Positions 44,791-54,379 are shown, numbered from the stretch's first letter. The stretch: DNA of 64,000 nucleotides from Bacteroides acidifaciens (GCF_903181435.1 NZ_CAEUHO010000004.1:1116001-1180000), one strand, 5' to 3'. Numbers and translations: made by a program. The notes: generated by a model not told the origin, from the sequence alone.

Positions 44791-45732
44791 TTACAGAGCG
44801 CCTACTTCTTTCAAAGCAGCGTTCGTTCCGTGAACAGCTTTTGCGCTAGCTGCGAACTTAGCTTTTTCGTCTTCGTTCAGGTTCAGTTCAACGATCTTTT
44901 CGATACCGTTCTTGCCAAGGATTACAGGAACGCCGATGCAAAGATCTGATTCGCCGTATTCACCTTCCAATAATACAGAACAAGGAATCATCTTCTTTTG
45001 GTCATGAAGGATAGATTCAACTACGAATGCTCCGGCTGCACCCGGTGCATACCATGCAGAAGTACCCAGCAATTTAGTCAGTGTAGCACCACCTACCATT
45101 GTAGCAGCGGCAACTTCTTCCAGTTTTTCGGCAGAGATGAAGTTGGATACAGGCATACCTTTGTAAGTAGCGAAACGAGTCAAAGGAATCATAGTAGTAT
45201 CACCGTGACCGCCGATAACCATACCTTCTACTTCGTTAGCGTTGCAACCGATAGCTTGAGACAAGAAATATTTGAAACGAGAGCTATCCAAAGCACCACC
45301 CATACCGATCACACGGTTTTTCGGCAAGCCCAGAGCCTTCAATGCCAAATAAGTCATTGTATCCATCGGGTTAGAGATAACGACGATGATAGCGTTAGGA
45401 GAATATTTCAACAAGTTTTCTGCTACCGATTTAACAATACCAGCATTCACGCCGATCAATTCTTCACGAGTCATACCCGGTTTACGAGGAATACCTGAAG
45501 TAATCACAACAACGTCAGAGTTAGCAGTCTGAGCATAGTCGTTAGTGCAGCCTACCAATGTAGAGTCGAAACCCAGCAATTGAGCTGTCTGCATCATATC
45601 CATTGCTTTACCTTCTGAAACGCCTTCTTTAACGTCCAGCATTACTACTTCGTCTGCTACTTCATTAAAAGCAAGTACATTTGCACATGTAGCACCTACG
45701 TTACCTGCGCCTACTACGGTTACTTTTGACAT
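44791..45732 (-). CDS. mdh: Malate dehydrogenase
   Basis: Interconverts malate and oxaloacetate with NAD(H); in Bacteroides it feeds the reductive branch to fumarate and succinate. The 313-residue LDH-like MDH has the nucleotide site VVGAGNVGATCANVLA (about 5-20), ITSGIPRKPGMTREEL, the catalytic His region MVIGGHGDTTMIP and RVIGMGGALDSSRF. Asp in MLDVKEGVSEGKA favours NAD. A TAATTTTG -7 on the minus strand (45783-45790) gives a leader of about 40-45 nt. It is a single-gene unit. Confidence 0.96.
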   Translation of the reverse strand: MSKVTVVGAGNVGATCANVLAFNEVADEVVMLDVKEGVSEGKAMDMMQTAQLLGFDSTLVGCTNDYAQTANSDVVVITSGIPRKPGMTREELIGVNAGIVKSVAENLLKYSPNAIIVVISNPMDTMTYLALKALGLPKNRVIGMGGALDSSRFKYFLSQAIGCNANEVEGMVIGGHGDTTMIPLTRFATYKGMPVSNFISAEKLEEVAAATMVGGATLTKLLGTSAWYAPGAAGAFVVESILHDQKKMIPCSVLLEGEYGESDLCIGVPVILGKNGIEKIVELNLNEDEKAKFAASAKAVHGTNAALKEVGAL

Positions 45733-45963
45733 AATACTATATATTTAAAAAGTTGATAATTTGTTTCATCTATTTTGCGCGACAAAATTACAACGATAAT
45801 CCTGATTAAAGAAATTTTTCCGTAATAATTTTAGTTAAAGGTCGAAGTAATCAGAATCTACAGGCAGTAGTATAAAAGGATAGCCGATAGATTATCAAAC
45901 GGGTTAATAAATTAAAATTGTACAGATTAGCCGAAGGTTTTTCTAAAACTCTCTGTTTTTCTG

Positions 45964-45994
45964 CTTGACTTCTGTTACGAAATGATTACTTTTG
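45964..45994 (+). promoter_or_regulatory. Promoter of the coiled-coil envelope protein gene
   Basis: CTTG (45964-45967), 19 bases, TACTTTTG (45987-45994). The -7 is a full match; the leader is about 22 nt. Confidence 0.8.
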
Positions 45995-46022
45995 CGCCCG
46001 TTATCAATTAACAACTGAAACT

Positions 46023-46895
46023 ATGAGTAAAAAAAGTCTTCTTATTGCAGCTGTAGCTATTTTGGTGATAGCTATTATTGGTGTTACCTATTTATTGTTT
46101 ACTGAGAAACAAGCTAACCGTGAGTTAGTGCAGGAGTTTCAATTAGACAAGGAAGATTTGGAAAACGAATATACTCGTTTCGCACAACAATATGATGAGT
46201 TGAAGATGACCATATCCAATGATTCTTTATCTCAACTGCTGGAGCAGGAGCAATTGAAAACACAGCGCTTGTTGGAAGAACTTCGTACGGTGAAAAGTTC
46301 GAACGCTACGGAAATCCGCCGTTTGAAAAAGGAACTGGCTACTCTACGTAAGGTAATGATTGGTTATATCAATCAGATCGATTCATTGAATAAACTGACT
46401 GAACAGCAGAAATTGGTTATTGCTGATGTGACCGAGAAGTATAATAAGGCTTCTCAACAAATCAGTAATCTTTCTGAAGAAAAGAAGAATTTGGATAAGA
46501 AGGTGACACTGGCAGCCCAACTTGACGCCACCAATATCCGTATCGAACCCCGCAACAAACGCGGCAAAGTAGCTAAGAAGGTGAAAGATGTGGTGAAACT
46601 GGCCATCAGCTTTACTGTAGTAAAGAATATCACTGCTGAGAACGGTGAGCGTACCATTTATATACGTATCACTAAACCGGATAACGATGTGTTGACTAAG
46701 AGTGCGTCCAATACTTTCCCTTATGAGAATCGTACACTGGCCTATTCTATCAAAAAGTATATTGAGTACAACGGAGAAGAACAGAACGTTAATGTGTTTT
46801 GGGATGTGGAAGAGTTCTTATATGCCGGAAACTACCGGGTTGATATCTTCGAAGGTGGCAATCTGATTGGCTCGCAGTCGTTTACATTGAATTAA
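46023..46895 (+). CDS. Membrane-anchored coiled-coil protein of unknown function
   Basis: A 290-residue protein with an uncleaved N-terminal membrane helix (about 5-27), then a long coiled coil (about 30-165) rich in Leu, Glu, Lys and Gln. A C-terminal beta-rich domain (about 175-290) includes AISFTVVKNITAENGERTIY and ends in GNLIGSQSFTLN. I do not recognise a family. The layout resembles envelope proteins that reach from the inner membrane into the periplasm. It has its own promoter; two further envelope genes follow, the next with its own -7-like element (TAACTTTG, 46954-46961). Confidence 0.8.
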   Translation: MSKKSLLIAAVAILVIAIIGVTYLLFTEKQANRELVQEFQLDKEDLENEYTRFAQQYDELKMTISNDSLSQLLEQEQLKTQRLLEELRTVKSSNATEIRRLKKELATLRKVMIGYINQIDSLNKLTEQQKLVIADVTEKYNKASQQISNLSEEKKNLDKKVTLAAQLDATNIRIEPRNKRGKVAKKVKDVVKLAISFTVVKNITAENGERTIYIRITKPDNDVLTKSASNTFPYENRTLAYSIKKYIEYNGEEQNVNVFWDVEEFLYAGNYRVDIFEGGNLIGSQSFTLN

Positions 46896-46981
46896 AAAGT
46901 CGTTCTATCGGATAGTAGTACCTTTTTCTGTGCGTATATATTGAAAAAAAGATTAACTTTGTTAATATTAAAACAGTATAT

Positions 46982-47551
46982 ATGAAAAAGCACTATTCAT
47001 TACTATTATTATCATTGCTGTTTCTGGTGTTTACAGCTATGACTTGCGATGACGATCTACCGGAAGTGGTCAAAGTCACATGTACAATAGATGATGTCAC
47101 ACTTCATCATTGGAATAATGCAGGCGAATCTCCGAAAGAGCCTGCAGAATTTAAAGTACCTAAAGAAGCGTATCTCTTGGAGATTTGTGTATCAATAGAA
47201 ATTTCGGAAGATGAATCAGTTTCTTTTGATGACGGTCGTTATTTTTCTTATGTATTATCTGATGAAATAAAAAAGATAAGCATTTTCACGGATTCAGCTT
47301 TTAATGAAAACTTCCCGGCAGGGTCAGAAGTTACTTCCTGCTTTTATAATTACCCGAAGACAATCAGTGACAATCAACAGTCAGACTATACTGCTAATGG
47401 GCAGGCTATATCTTATGTAGAACAAATCAACCAGATGTATAAAGCGTTGCTGACTGTTCCGCAACCAGGAGAATATCGTTTCCGTGTAGTGCTGACTATG
47501 GAGAGCGGAGAGACTATTGAGAGAGTCAGTGAACCGATTACTTTGTATTAA
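46982..47551 (+). CDS. Putative lipoprotein of unknown function
   Basis: A 189-residue protein with a lipoprotein signal peptide: the hydrophobic stretch ends in TAMTC, lipidated at C22. DDD follows, an acidic start similar to the surface-export signals of Bacteroides lipoproteins, so it may be displayed outside. The rest is beta-rich with no named domain. TAACTTTG (46954-46961) is a full -7 match. The next gene follows after 12 bases, so the two are probably co-transcribed. Confidence 0.75.
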   Translation: MKKHYSLLLLSLLFLVFTAMTCDDDLPEVVKVTCTIDDVTLHHWNNAGESPKEPAEFKVPKEAYLLEICVSIEISEDESVSFDDGRYFSYVLSDEIKKISIFTDSAFNENFPAGSEVTSCFYNYPKTISDNQQSDYTANGQAISYVEQINQMYKALLTVPQPGEYRFRVVLTMESGETIERVSEPITLY

Positions 47552-47563
47552 TAAATCAAGAGC

Positions 47564-48463
47564 ATGAAAAGATTTCATTTGCTTGTACTGTTATTTGGTA
47601 TTTGTTCGCTTTTGAAAGCGCAGGAAGGTCAGCTGTTATCTCACTCCCGAGAGAGTAACAAACTGCTTCAATTAAATGCAGGTTTGGGAACCAGCTTTGA
47701 TTTGATGCATAGGGGAGCGGGAAATGCGTTTGCTTCTATAGCAGCTAAGAAATCCCCGTTCCCGATTCTCGATTTCCGTTTGGAGCATTTCTTTTCCAGG
47801 AAGTGGGGGTGGTTTGCCAATATAAAAATAGGTATTCCTTCTAAGTATCGAACCGACTATTATTTGGAGTTAGCCCGTGTCTTGGAAAAGGATTATTATA
47901 TACGGAACCATATATTTGAAAAGCAAACTCTACCGGTAACCCCATGTTTGGCTGTCGGTGTTGTCCATCGTATCGAGAATTCGCATTGGGCTTTCTATCC
48001 TCGATTGGGAATTGGTGTCAATAGTCCCGGTTTTCAGGATGTTTGTATCGGACTGAAGAAAAAAGGCGGTAATCAGTTATATGATACCCGTCATGATATC
48101 AAATATGGGCTCGGGCAAGATAACAGGGATGTCTTTATCCTTTCAACAGGCTTTAGTCTAAACTATAAGCTAAGCACATATTGTTATCTGTTTTTATCCG
48201 TTGACTATATACAACCGATAGGAAGCCACTTAATTATGGAAAGTCTTACGACCGATCTTTATACCAATGAAGTGGTTGACCGGCGAATTTATAAGACAAG
48301 TACGCTTGGACGGGACTTAAATGTCTGTGTGGGAGTCGGGATACCCATCCGGTTAGGAAGAAAAGACAGGAAGGGGCAAATAACTTCAAGAAAAGAGAGG
48401 ATGCGGAAAATCATGGAGCAGAAACGTAAGTCTTTCGGATTGTTCCCTACGACAGTTAAATAA
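47564..48463 (+). CDS. Putative outer-membrane beta-barrel protein
   Basis: A 299-residue exported protein; the signal peptide ends at SLLKAQ. The mature part shows repeated amphipathic strands (LQLNAGLGTSFDLM, then FYPRLGIGVNSPGF, VFILSTGFSLNYKL, LNVCVGVGIPIRLG) that fit a barrel. It has a basic, charged C-terminal tail after the last strand. No family is recognised. It follows the lipoprotein gene by 12 bases; together they may form a surface pair. Confidence 0.75.
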   Translation: MKRFHLLVLLFGICSLLKAQEGQLLSHSRESNKLLQLNAGLGTSFDLMHRGAGNAFASIAAKKSPFPILDFRLEHFFSRKWGWFANIKIGIPSKYRTDYYLELARVLEKDYYIRNHIFEKQTLPVTPCLAVGVVHRIENSHWAFYPRLGIGVNSPGFQDVCIGLKKKGGNQLYDTRHDIKYGLGQDNRDVFILSTGFSLNYKLSTYCYLFLSVDYIQPIGSHLIMESLTTDLYTNEVVDRRIYKTSTLGRDLNVCVGVGIPIRLGRKDRKGQITSRKERMRKIMEQKRKSFGLFPTTVK

Positions 48464-48830
48464 AAACGATTCATATATTATATCTTCCATTGCCTGACGA
48501 AAAATCGCCCCACATCTGTTGAATGATAATTCATTAGGCAACGAGAAATTAAATGATTATTTAAGTACGCTTGATGAAATCATTAGTTATCATTTTTCAT
48601 ATCCGGTACGAAATGAATCAAATCTCCAATTATCCGTATCTAAACTAGCCGAAACTCTCATACTGAATTTTTATGCTATAATCCGGTTTCAGCCGTTTCA
48701 GCTTTATTCGCAAACGCCTTGGCAGAAGGTGATAGCGGCTGAAGGCGAAAAAAACATCCCTTGCGAGAATAGGCTGTAGCCAGGGGGGAGTGCTTTCAGC
48801 GCATTCAGCTTTTTCAGACTTGACAGTAGC

Positions 48831-48919
48831 TCTATATATTCACCGTGGTAGGTATATATACTCACCGTACTGGATCTATATGCCCACCACGCGGGGGATA
48901 TAGATTCATCACCCGGGCA
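48831..48919. repeat. Degenerate tandem repeat, period about 22 bp, four units
   Basis: Units at 48831-48852, 48853-48874, 48875-48898 and 48899-48919 share a TATA-rich start (TCTATATA or TATATATA), then CACC or similar, then a G-rich end (GTGGTAGG, GTACTGGA, GCGGGGGA). Two units are exactly 22 bp and the third is 24. Confidence 0.6.
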
Positions 48920-49051
48920 AAAGTGAAAAGAAGATAAAGTTATACACTTTTGCATTCAGGGGTGACTTCAGCCAAAAACACCGATGAAAAGGGACATTTT
49001 TGAAGAACTGAAAGCTGAAGGCGGTTTTTTACTTTTTATATTTGGTAGGAG

Positions 49052-49161
49052 ATTTAGCTGTAACAAGTAGAAGACTTGACTGCAGCAAGTACTACACTCA
49101 ATGAAATGATATAGGAGATTTGAGTAACTCAAGTACATGGCTCGGCTTACTTCAGTACTGC
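49052..49161. repeat. Degenerate tandem repeat, exact 22-bp period, five units
   Basis: Units begin at 49052, 49074, 49096, 49118 and 49140. Shared words at the same phase are ATTTAG/ACTTGA/ATTTGA at the start and CAAGTA in the middle (units 1, 2 and 4; TCAGTA in unit 5). The phase is kept for 110 bases although the sequence of each unit differs. Confidence 0.6.
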
Positions 49162-49303
49162 TTTGATTCATCTCCGCACAAAAAAACGAACTTTTTGGGG
49201 ACTAGTCGTCCTAAAATACATTCCTGGAATTTTCAGACTGAGGCTTGGTTACAGTATATGTAGGATATCGCTGTTGGGTGTCTCTGATTTTTATAAGAAA
49301 GGA

Positions 49304-50173
49304 CTATCTTCTACCGTCCGCTCCCCACATCATTTTACTGCGAAGCGTATCGAAAAAGATATGATTAAAGCGTTTCACTACTTTTACGCTGTAGTCGGCA
49401 CGGCGAATAGTGAGTTGCGTCGTTTCCTTGCAGGTTTCACTGCTGCCGTCGATAGCGACCAGGAAGTTATGGCTGCGGCTTTCCACATCCAACGTGATTT
49501 CCCAATCATCACGTATGACGATAGGGCGGACATTAAGGCTATGCGGAGCTACGGGAGTAATGACGATAGTGTTGGCATGAGGAACCATAATCGGTCCGCC
49601 CACACTTAGAGAATAAGCTGTCGAACCGGTTGGAGTAGCAATTACTAATCCGTCGGCCTGGTAAGTGTTCAAGAATGCACCGTTGATGGCAGTACGGATA
49701 CTGATCATTGAAGAGCTGTCCCGTTTGAGTACGGCTATTTCATTTAGAGCATACGGAGATGCTTGCAGGTGGGTGTCGTTACAAATAAGTTGAAGTACAC
49801 TTCGTTCTTCAACACTGTATCTTCCGGCTTGAACCTCGTTGAATGTCTCTTCCATCTCTTCGGGAGAAATATCAGCAAGAAAGCCCAAACGTCCTGTATT
49901 GATGCCAAGGATAGGAATCCCCTTTCTGCCTACCCGGCGGGCAGCTTTCAGGAAAGTTCCATCCCCTCCGATGCTGATTACCATGTCGGCTGTGAAATCA
50001 TCGCCGTCAAACAACTGGTCGGCTTCGATTTCCATATGCTCTGAAATCAGGAATTGGTAGAACTCCCTGCATACGCAGACCTCTGCTCCCCGTTTTTTCA
50101 GCAACCGGAACAGATTAGCGGCATGAGAGGACTTTTTAGCCTGATACGTATTTCCGAAAATGGCAAATTTCAT
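49304..50173 (-). CDS. nadK: NAD kinase
   Basis: Phosphorylates NAD to NADP. The start is set at the ATG at 50173, where the family begins ([11 protein letters not shown]); the frame is open for a further 59 codons upstream but that part is not conserved-looking. The 289-residue product has [14 protein letters not shown], the [11 protein letters not shown] segment, and the NAD-site motif [16 protein letters not shown]. It is divergent from pdxJ across about 150 bases. Confidence 0.95.
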   Translation of the reverse strand: MKFAIFGNTYQAKKSSHAANLFRLLKKRGAEVCVCREFYQFLISEHMEIEADQLFDGDDFTADMVISIGGDGTFLKAARRVGRKGIPILGINTGRLGFLADISPEEMEETFNEVQAGRYSVEERSVLQLICNDTHLQASPYALNEIAVLKRDSSSMISIRTAINGAFLNTYQADGLVIATPTGSTAYSLSVGGPIMVPHANTIVITPVAPHSLNVRPIVIRDDWEITLDVESRSHNFLVAIDGSSETCKETTQLTIRRADYSVKVVKRFNHIFFDTLRSKMMWGADGRR

Positions 50174-50321
50174 AAGCGATGTCATTAGTTTCGGTTGCAA
50201 ATTTGGCATTTTTTCTTGGATTTCTACTTTAAATAACCAAAAAAGAAACGAGAATGCGTTTCGTATTATTAGGCAACTAATAATAATATTTGTATTTTTG
50301 CGGCAAATATTACATAGAACC

Positions 50322-51035
50322 ATGACTAAATTAAGTGTAAACATAAACAAGATTGCTACACTGAGAAATGCTCGCGGCGGAAATGTGCCCGATGTAGTAA
50401 AGGTAGCGCTTGATTGTGAATCTTTTGGAGCGGACGGTATTACCGTTCATCCTCGTCCCGACGAGCGCCACATTCGTCGTTCGGATGTATATGATTTGCG
50501 TCCTTTGTTGCGGACAGAATTCAATATCGAAGGCTATCCGTCTCCGGAGTTTATAGACCTGGTGCTGAAAGTGAAACCACATCAGGTGACTTTGGTTCCC
50601 GATGCCCCTTCGCAGATTACTTCCAATGCCGGGTGGGATACAAAAGCAAACTTGGAATTTCTGACCGAAGTTCTCGACCAGTTCAACAGTGCAGGTATCC
50701 GTACTTCTGTCTTCGTGGCTGCCGACACCGAAATGGTGGAATATGCGGCAAAAGCAGGAGCCGACCGTGTGGAACTATACACGGAACCGTATGCAACGAA
50801 CTATCCGAAGAATCCTGAAGCAGCTATCGCTCCTTTTATCGAAGCTGCCAAGACTGCCCGTAAACTGGGCATCGGCTTGAATGCCGGACACGATTTGAGC
50901 CTTGTGAATTTAAACTATTTCTATAAGAACATTCCTTGGGTGGACGAAGTCTCTATCGGTCATGCATTGATTAGCGATGCACTGTACTTGGGACTGGAAC
51001 GCACCGTTCAGGAATATAAAAACTGTCTACGCTGA
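50322..51035 (+). CDS. pdxJ: Pyridoxine 5'-phosphate synthase
   Basis: Condenses 1-deoxyxylulose 5-phosphate with aminoacetone phosphate to form pyridoxine 5'-phosphate, the last carbon-building step of DXP-dependent vitamin B6 synthesis. The 237-residue protein shows [19 protein letters not shown], the [13 protein letters not shown] motif, and [14 protein letters not shown]. The start at 50322 is chosen because TATTTTTG (50293-50300) is a -7 element inside the longer frame. The last base of its stop codon is the first base of the exbB start, so the genes are coupled. Confidence 0.95.
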   Translation: MTKLSVNINKIATLRNARGGNVPDVVKVALDCESFGADGITVHPRPDERHIRRSDVYDLRPLLRTEFNIEGYPSPEFIDLVLKVKPHQVTLVPDAPSQITSNAGWDTKANLEFLTEVLDQFNSAGIRTSVFVAADTEMVEYAAKAGADRVELYTEPYATNYPKNPEAAIAPFIEAAKTARKLGIGLNAGHDLSLVNLNYFYKNIPWVDEVSIGHALISDALYLGLERTVQEYKNCLR

Positions 51036-51748
51036 TGAATGCAATGATTTTGTTAGCCCAAAGGGCTATGAATATGGCCGACTCGCTGGCCACCGCCAAT
51101 CCTATACTGACAGAGGTGAATGCTCCCGAGATGGACATGCTTGATATGGCTATTAAGGGTGGCTGGATTATGATTGTGCTGGGCGTGCTGTCCGTCGTTT
51201 GTTTCTATATCCTTTTCGAACGTAACTATGTGATTCGTAAGGCAGGAAAAGAAGACCCCATGTTTATGGAACGGATAAAAGACTATATCCATAGCGGTGA
51301 AATCAAAGCTGCCATTAACTATTGCCATACGATGAACACCCCTTCGGCACGTATGATAGAAAAGGGAATCAGTCGTCTAGGCCGTCCTATCAACGACGTG
51401 CAGGCTGCCATTGAGAACGTCGGTAACATCGAAGTGGCGAAACTTGAAAAAGGACTGACGGTGATGGCGACCATCTCCGGCGGCGCCCCGATGCTCGGAT
51501 TCCTCGGAACGGTGACCGGTATGGTGCGTGCATTCTACGAAATGGCGAACGCGGGAAGTGGGAATATTGATATCACATTGCTTTCCGGCGGTATCTACGA
51601 AGCTATGATTACTACAGTCGGCGGTCTGATTGTCGGTATCATTGCTATGTTTGCCTATAACTATCTGGTGATGCTTGTAGACCGTGTGGTGAACAAGATG
51701 GAGTCCCGCACGATGGAATTCATGGACTTGCTGAACGAGCCCACATAA
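51035..51748 (+). CDS. exbB: ExbB/TolQ-type proton channel subunit
   Basis: A 237-residue inner-membrane protein of the MotA/TolQ/ExbB family, part of the motor that uses the proton gradient to drive TonB. Three membrane helices (about 42-62, 145-170 and 185-210) and the signature GGAPMLGFLGTVTGMVRAFY are present. It begins on the last base of the pdxJ stop codon and is followed by exbD and a tonB gene, forming a complete TonB motor set in one transcript. Confidence 0.93.
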   Translation: MNAMILLAQRAMNMADSLATANPILTEVNAPEMDMLDMAIKGGWIMIVLGVLSVVCFYILFERNYVIRKAGKEDPMFMERIKDYIHSGEIKAAINYCHTMNTPSARMIEKGISRLGRPINDVQAAIENVGNIEVAKLEKGLTVMATISGGAPMLGFLGTVTGMVRAFYEMANAGSGNIDITLLSGGIYEAMITTVGGLIVGIIAMFAYNYLVMLVDRVVNKMESRTMEFMDLLNEPT

Positions 51749-51830
51749 AGGCTGAACGAGAACCAGCGTAAAAGTGGAAAAGTAACCGAGAATGTTAATT
51801 ATTAATCACTAACCACTAATCATTAATAAA

Positions 51831-52247
51831 GTGGGATTAAAAAGAAGAAATAGAGTATCGCCCAATTTCAGTATGGCTTCCATGACGGACGTCATATTCC
51901 TGTTGTTGATATTCTTTATGATAACCTCTACGGTGGTGTCGCCCAATGCTATGAAAGTGCTGTTGCCGCAAGGCAAGCAACAGACCTCGGCGAAACCGCT
52001 GACAAGAGTCGTTATTGATAAAGACTTGAACTTCTATGCCGCTTTCGGCAATGAGAAGGAGCAACCGATAGCATTGAATGATTTGACATCGTTCTTGCAG
52101 AGTTGTGCAGAGAAGGAACCTGAAATGTATGTGGCATTGTATGCGGATGAATCAGTACCTTATCGAGAGATTATGGGGGTACTGAACATTGCAAACGAGA
52201 ATCATTTTAAGATGGTGCTGGCTATGCGCCCGCCTGAAAACAAATAA
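51831..52247 (+). CDS. exbD: ExbD/TolR-type biopolymer transport protein
   Basis: A 138-residue protein with a short cytoplasmic N-terminus, one helix carrying the essential Asp (MTDVIFLLLIFFMITSTVV) and a periplasmic domain. It partners ExbB in the TonB motor. The start is GTG at 51831; the gap before it is filled with ATTAATCACTAACC-type A/T repeats. The tonB gene starts 6 bases after its stop. Confidence 0.93.
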   Translation: MGLKRRNRVSPNFSMASMTDVIFLLLIFFMITSTVVSPNAMKVLLPQGKQQTSAKPLTRVVIDKDLNFYAAFGNEKEQPIALNDLTSFLQSCAEKEPEMYVALYADESVPYREIMGVLNIANENHFKMVLAMRPPENK

Positions 52248-52253
52248 GGAACA

Positions 52254-53126
52254 ATGGACAGAAGAAAAAAGGGTGAATACATAGGAGTGCTGGGTACACT
52301 GTTGGTACACGTGGCAGTGATTGCTCTTTTGATTCTGGTGAGCTTTACCGTTCCCCAGCCGGATGAGGATGCTGGTGGGGTGCCTGTGATGATGGGAAAT
52401 GTGGAATCGGCGCGCGGTTTCGATGACCCTTCGCTGGTAGATGTGGACGTGCTGGACGAAGATGCGGCAACCCCTGCGGAGACTGAACCGGAACTTCCTT
52501 CCGAACAGGATTTATTGACGCAGACCGAAGAAGAGACAGTCACCTTAAAGCCGAAAACGGAAGAACCTAAAAAGGAAACGGTGAAACCTAAAGAAGTGAC
52601 TAAACCGAAGGAACCTGTAAAAAAGCCCGAGAAGACCGAAGCAGAGAAAGCTGCGGAAGCCAAACGGATCGCTGAAGAAAAAGCGGAACGTGAACGGAAG
52701 GCTGCGGAAGAGGCTGCACGAAAGAGAGTTGTCGGCGCTTTCGGGAAAGGAGCGCAGATGGAAGGAAACAAAGGGACAGCAGCTAGCGGTACAGGAACCG
52801 AAGGCAGCAAGGAAGGAAATTCTTCTACCGGAGCAAAGACCGGAACGGGTGGTTACGGAACATTTGACCTCGGCGGACGTTCTTTAGGTACGGGTAGTTT
52901 GCCGAAGCCTGCATACAATGTACAGGAAGAGGGGCGTGTGGTAGTGAATATTACTGTAAACCCTGCGGGACAAGTGATAGCAACCGGCATTAACCCTCAG
53001 ACAAATACTGTAAGTTCAGCGTTGCGGAAAGCTGCCGAAGATGCGGCAAAGAAAGCTCGCTTTAATACAGTGGAAGGGGTGACGAATCAAACGGGAACAA
53101 TTACGTATTACTTTAATTTGAGATAG
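52254..53126 (+). CDS. tonB: TonB-family energy transducer
   Basis: A 290-residue protein with an N-terminal membrane helix (about 8-32), a long Lys/Glu/Pro-rich spacer (about 75-165), a Gly/Ser/Thr linker (about 170-205) and a C-terminal TonB domain (about 215-290; GRVVVNITVNPAGQVIATGI). The spacer crosses the periplasm to reach outer-membrane receptors. Being in an exbB-exbD-tonB set, it is probably a general transducer serving SusC-type receptors. Confidence 0.92.
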   Translation: MDRRKKGEYIGVLGTLLVHVAVIALLILVSFTVPQPDEDAGGVPVMMGNVESARGFDDPSLVDVDVLDEDAATPAETEPELPSEQDLLTQTEEETVTLKPKTEEPKKETVKPKEVTKPKEPVKKPEKTEAEKAAEAKRIAEEKAERERKAAEEAARKRVVGAFGKGAQMEGNKGTAASGTGTEGSKEGNSSTGAKTGTGGYGTFDLGGRSLGTGSLPKPAYNVQEEGRVVVNITVNPAGQVIATGINPQTNTVSSALRKAAEDAAKKARFNTVEGVTNQTGTITYYFNLR

Positions 53127-53156
53127 AAGTATCATTAACCAAAAATAGATAGCATT

Positions 53157-53708
53157 ATGGGAACTGTATACGCATTTTTTGCAGATGGTTTTGAAGAAAT
53201 CGAAGCCTTTACCACTATTGACACACTGAGACGTGCCGGACTGAACGTAGAAATCGTATCTGTCACTCCGGACGAAATTGTAGTCGGCGCACATGACGTG
53301 TCCGTTCTTTGTGACATCAATTTTGAGAATTGCGATTTCTTCGATGCTGAACTTTTATTTTTACCGGGTGGGATGCCGGGAGCAGCTACGCTCGACAAGC
53401 ACGAAGGGTTGCGTAAGCTAATCCTCAACTTTGCCGAAAAAGGCAAACCTATCGCTGCCATTTGTGCGGCTCCGATGGTATTAGGCAAACTGGGACTGCT
53501 GAAAGGCAAGAAAGCGACATGTTATCCTAGCTTCGAACAATATCTGGAAGGTGCGGAATGTGTCAATGAACACGCTGTCCGTGACGGAAACATCATTACG
53601 GGCATGGGACCGGGTGCTGCCATGGAGTTTGCTTTGACTATCGTTGACCTGTTGGTAGGTAAAGAAAAGGTGGAAGAACTGGTAGAAGCGATGTGCGTAA
53701 AACACTAA
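53157..53708 (+). CDS. DJ-1/PfpI-family protein
   Basis: A 183-residue protein of the DJ-1/ThiJ/PfpI superfamily, YajL-like. It has the family start [19 protein letters not shown] (Glu in the active site), [10 protein letters not shown], and the nucleophile Cys in [25 protein letters not shown] segment follows. Reported activities in the group include glyoxalase-like and chaperone functions; which applies here is not known. It lies between tonB and ispD in the same direction. Confidence 0.92.
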   Translation: MGTVYAFFADGFEEIEAFTTIDTLRRAGLNVEIVSVTPDEIVVGAHDVSVLCDINFENCDFFDAELLFLPGGMPGAATLDKHEGLRKLILNFAEKGKPIAAICAAPMVLGKLGLLKGKKATCYPSFEQYLEGAECVNEHAVRDGNIITGMGPGAAMEFALTIVDLLVGKEKVEELVEAMCVKH

Positions 53709-53719
53709 GCTGCCTGTCC

Positions 53720-54379
53720 ATGAAGAAATTTGTAATTATTGTCGCCGGTGGAAAGGGCTTGCGAATGGGAAGTGAGCTTCCGAAACAATTCCTTCCTATT
53801 GGCGGTAAACCTGTGTTGATGCATACGCTGGAAGTGTTCCGGAAGTATGACGCTTCACTTCAGATTATATTAGTGCTTCCCAAAGAGCAGCAGGACTTCT
53901 GGAAACAGCTCTGCGAAGAACACGGCTTTGACGTAGAGCATCTGATTGCCGATGGTGGCGGGACGCGCTTCCATTCGGTAAAGAATGGCTTGGCATTGGT
54001 GCAGGAACCCGGACTGGTGGGAGTGCATGATGGTGTCCGCCCGTTTGTCTCGGTAGAGGTGATTCAACGCTGCTATGATTTGGCGGGAGAGCAGAAAGCA
54101 GTGATTCCGGTGGTTGATGTAGTGGAGACGCTGCGCCATCTGACGGAGGGCGGCAGTGAAACAGTCAGCCGCAATGATTATAAACTGGTGCAGACTCCTC
54201 AAGTCTTTGAGATTGAACTGCTGAAACAGGCTTATGCGCAGGAGTTTACCCCGTTCTTTACGGATGATGCCTCAGTGGTAGAGGCAATGGGCATACCTGT
54301 ATATCTGGCAGAAGGTAATCGTGAAAATATAAAAATAACAACCCCCTTCGATTTGAAAGTGGGGAGTGCTCTGTTGTAA
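53720..54379 (+). CDS. ispD: 2-C-methyl-D-erythritol 4-phosphate cytidylyltransferase
   Basis: Second enzyme-specific step of the MEP isoprenoid pathway: couples MEP with CTP. The 219-residue product has the nucleotide-binding [20 protein letters not shown] (about 8-27), DGVRPFVS and the C-terminal [12 protein letters not shown] / [11 protein letters not shown] motifs. The ATG at 53720 is chosen because it places the motif at the normal distance. recG starts directly after its stop codon. ispF in this window lies 37 kb away. Confidence 0.95.
   Translation: MKKFVIIVAGGKGLRMGSELPKQFLPIGGKPVLMHTLEVFRKYDASLQIILVLPKEQQDFWKQLCEEHGFDVEHLIADGGGTRFHSVKNGLALVQEPGLVGVHDGVRPFVSVEVIQRCYDLAGEQKAVIPVVDVVETLRHLTEGGSETVSRNDYKLVQTPQVFEIELLKQAYAQEFTPFFTDDASVVEAMGIPVYLAEGNRENIKITTPFDLKVGSALL

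Larger units (their letters stand above)
48464..49303. other. Gene-poor region with repeats and inverted sequences
   Basis: About 840 bases without a convincing gene. Reading frames at 48519-48779 (+) and 48704-48955 (-) lack a ribosome-binding site and family signals. The region contains TTTCAGCCG and its inverse CGGCTGAAGG (around 48689 and 48736), GCTGAAGGCG again near 49014, and two sets of degenerate 22-bp repeats listed separately. It looks like a dispersed non-coding element or a degraded sequence. Confidence 0.55.

Noticed and set aside
48519..48955. Two small frames (86 codons +, 83 codons -) as possible genes
   Set aside because: They overlap each other inside a repeat-rich gap, lack ribosome-binding sites and would be unusual proteins; more likely non-coding.
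48831..49161. CRISPR array
   Set aside because: The units are contiguous and degenerate, with no constant repeat separated by unique spacers, and no cas genes are near.
50160..50321. N-terminal extension of pdxJ
   Set aside because: A TATTTTTG -7 element lies inside it, and the family starts at 50322.
50174..50350. N-terminal extension of NAD kinase
   Set aside because: The family N-terminus begins at the ATG at 50173; the extension overlaps the pdxJ promoter region and is hydrophobic and unconserved in look.
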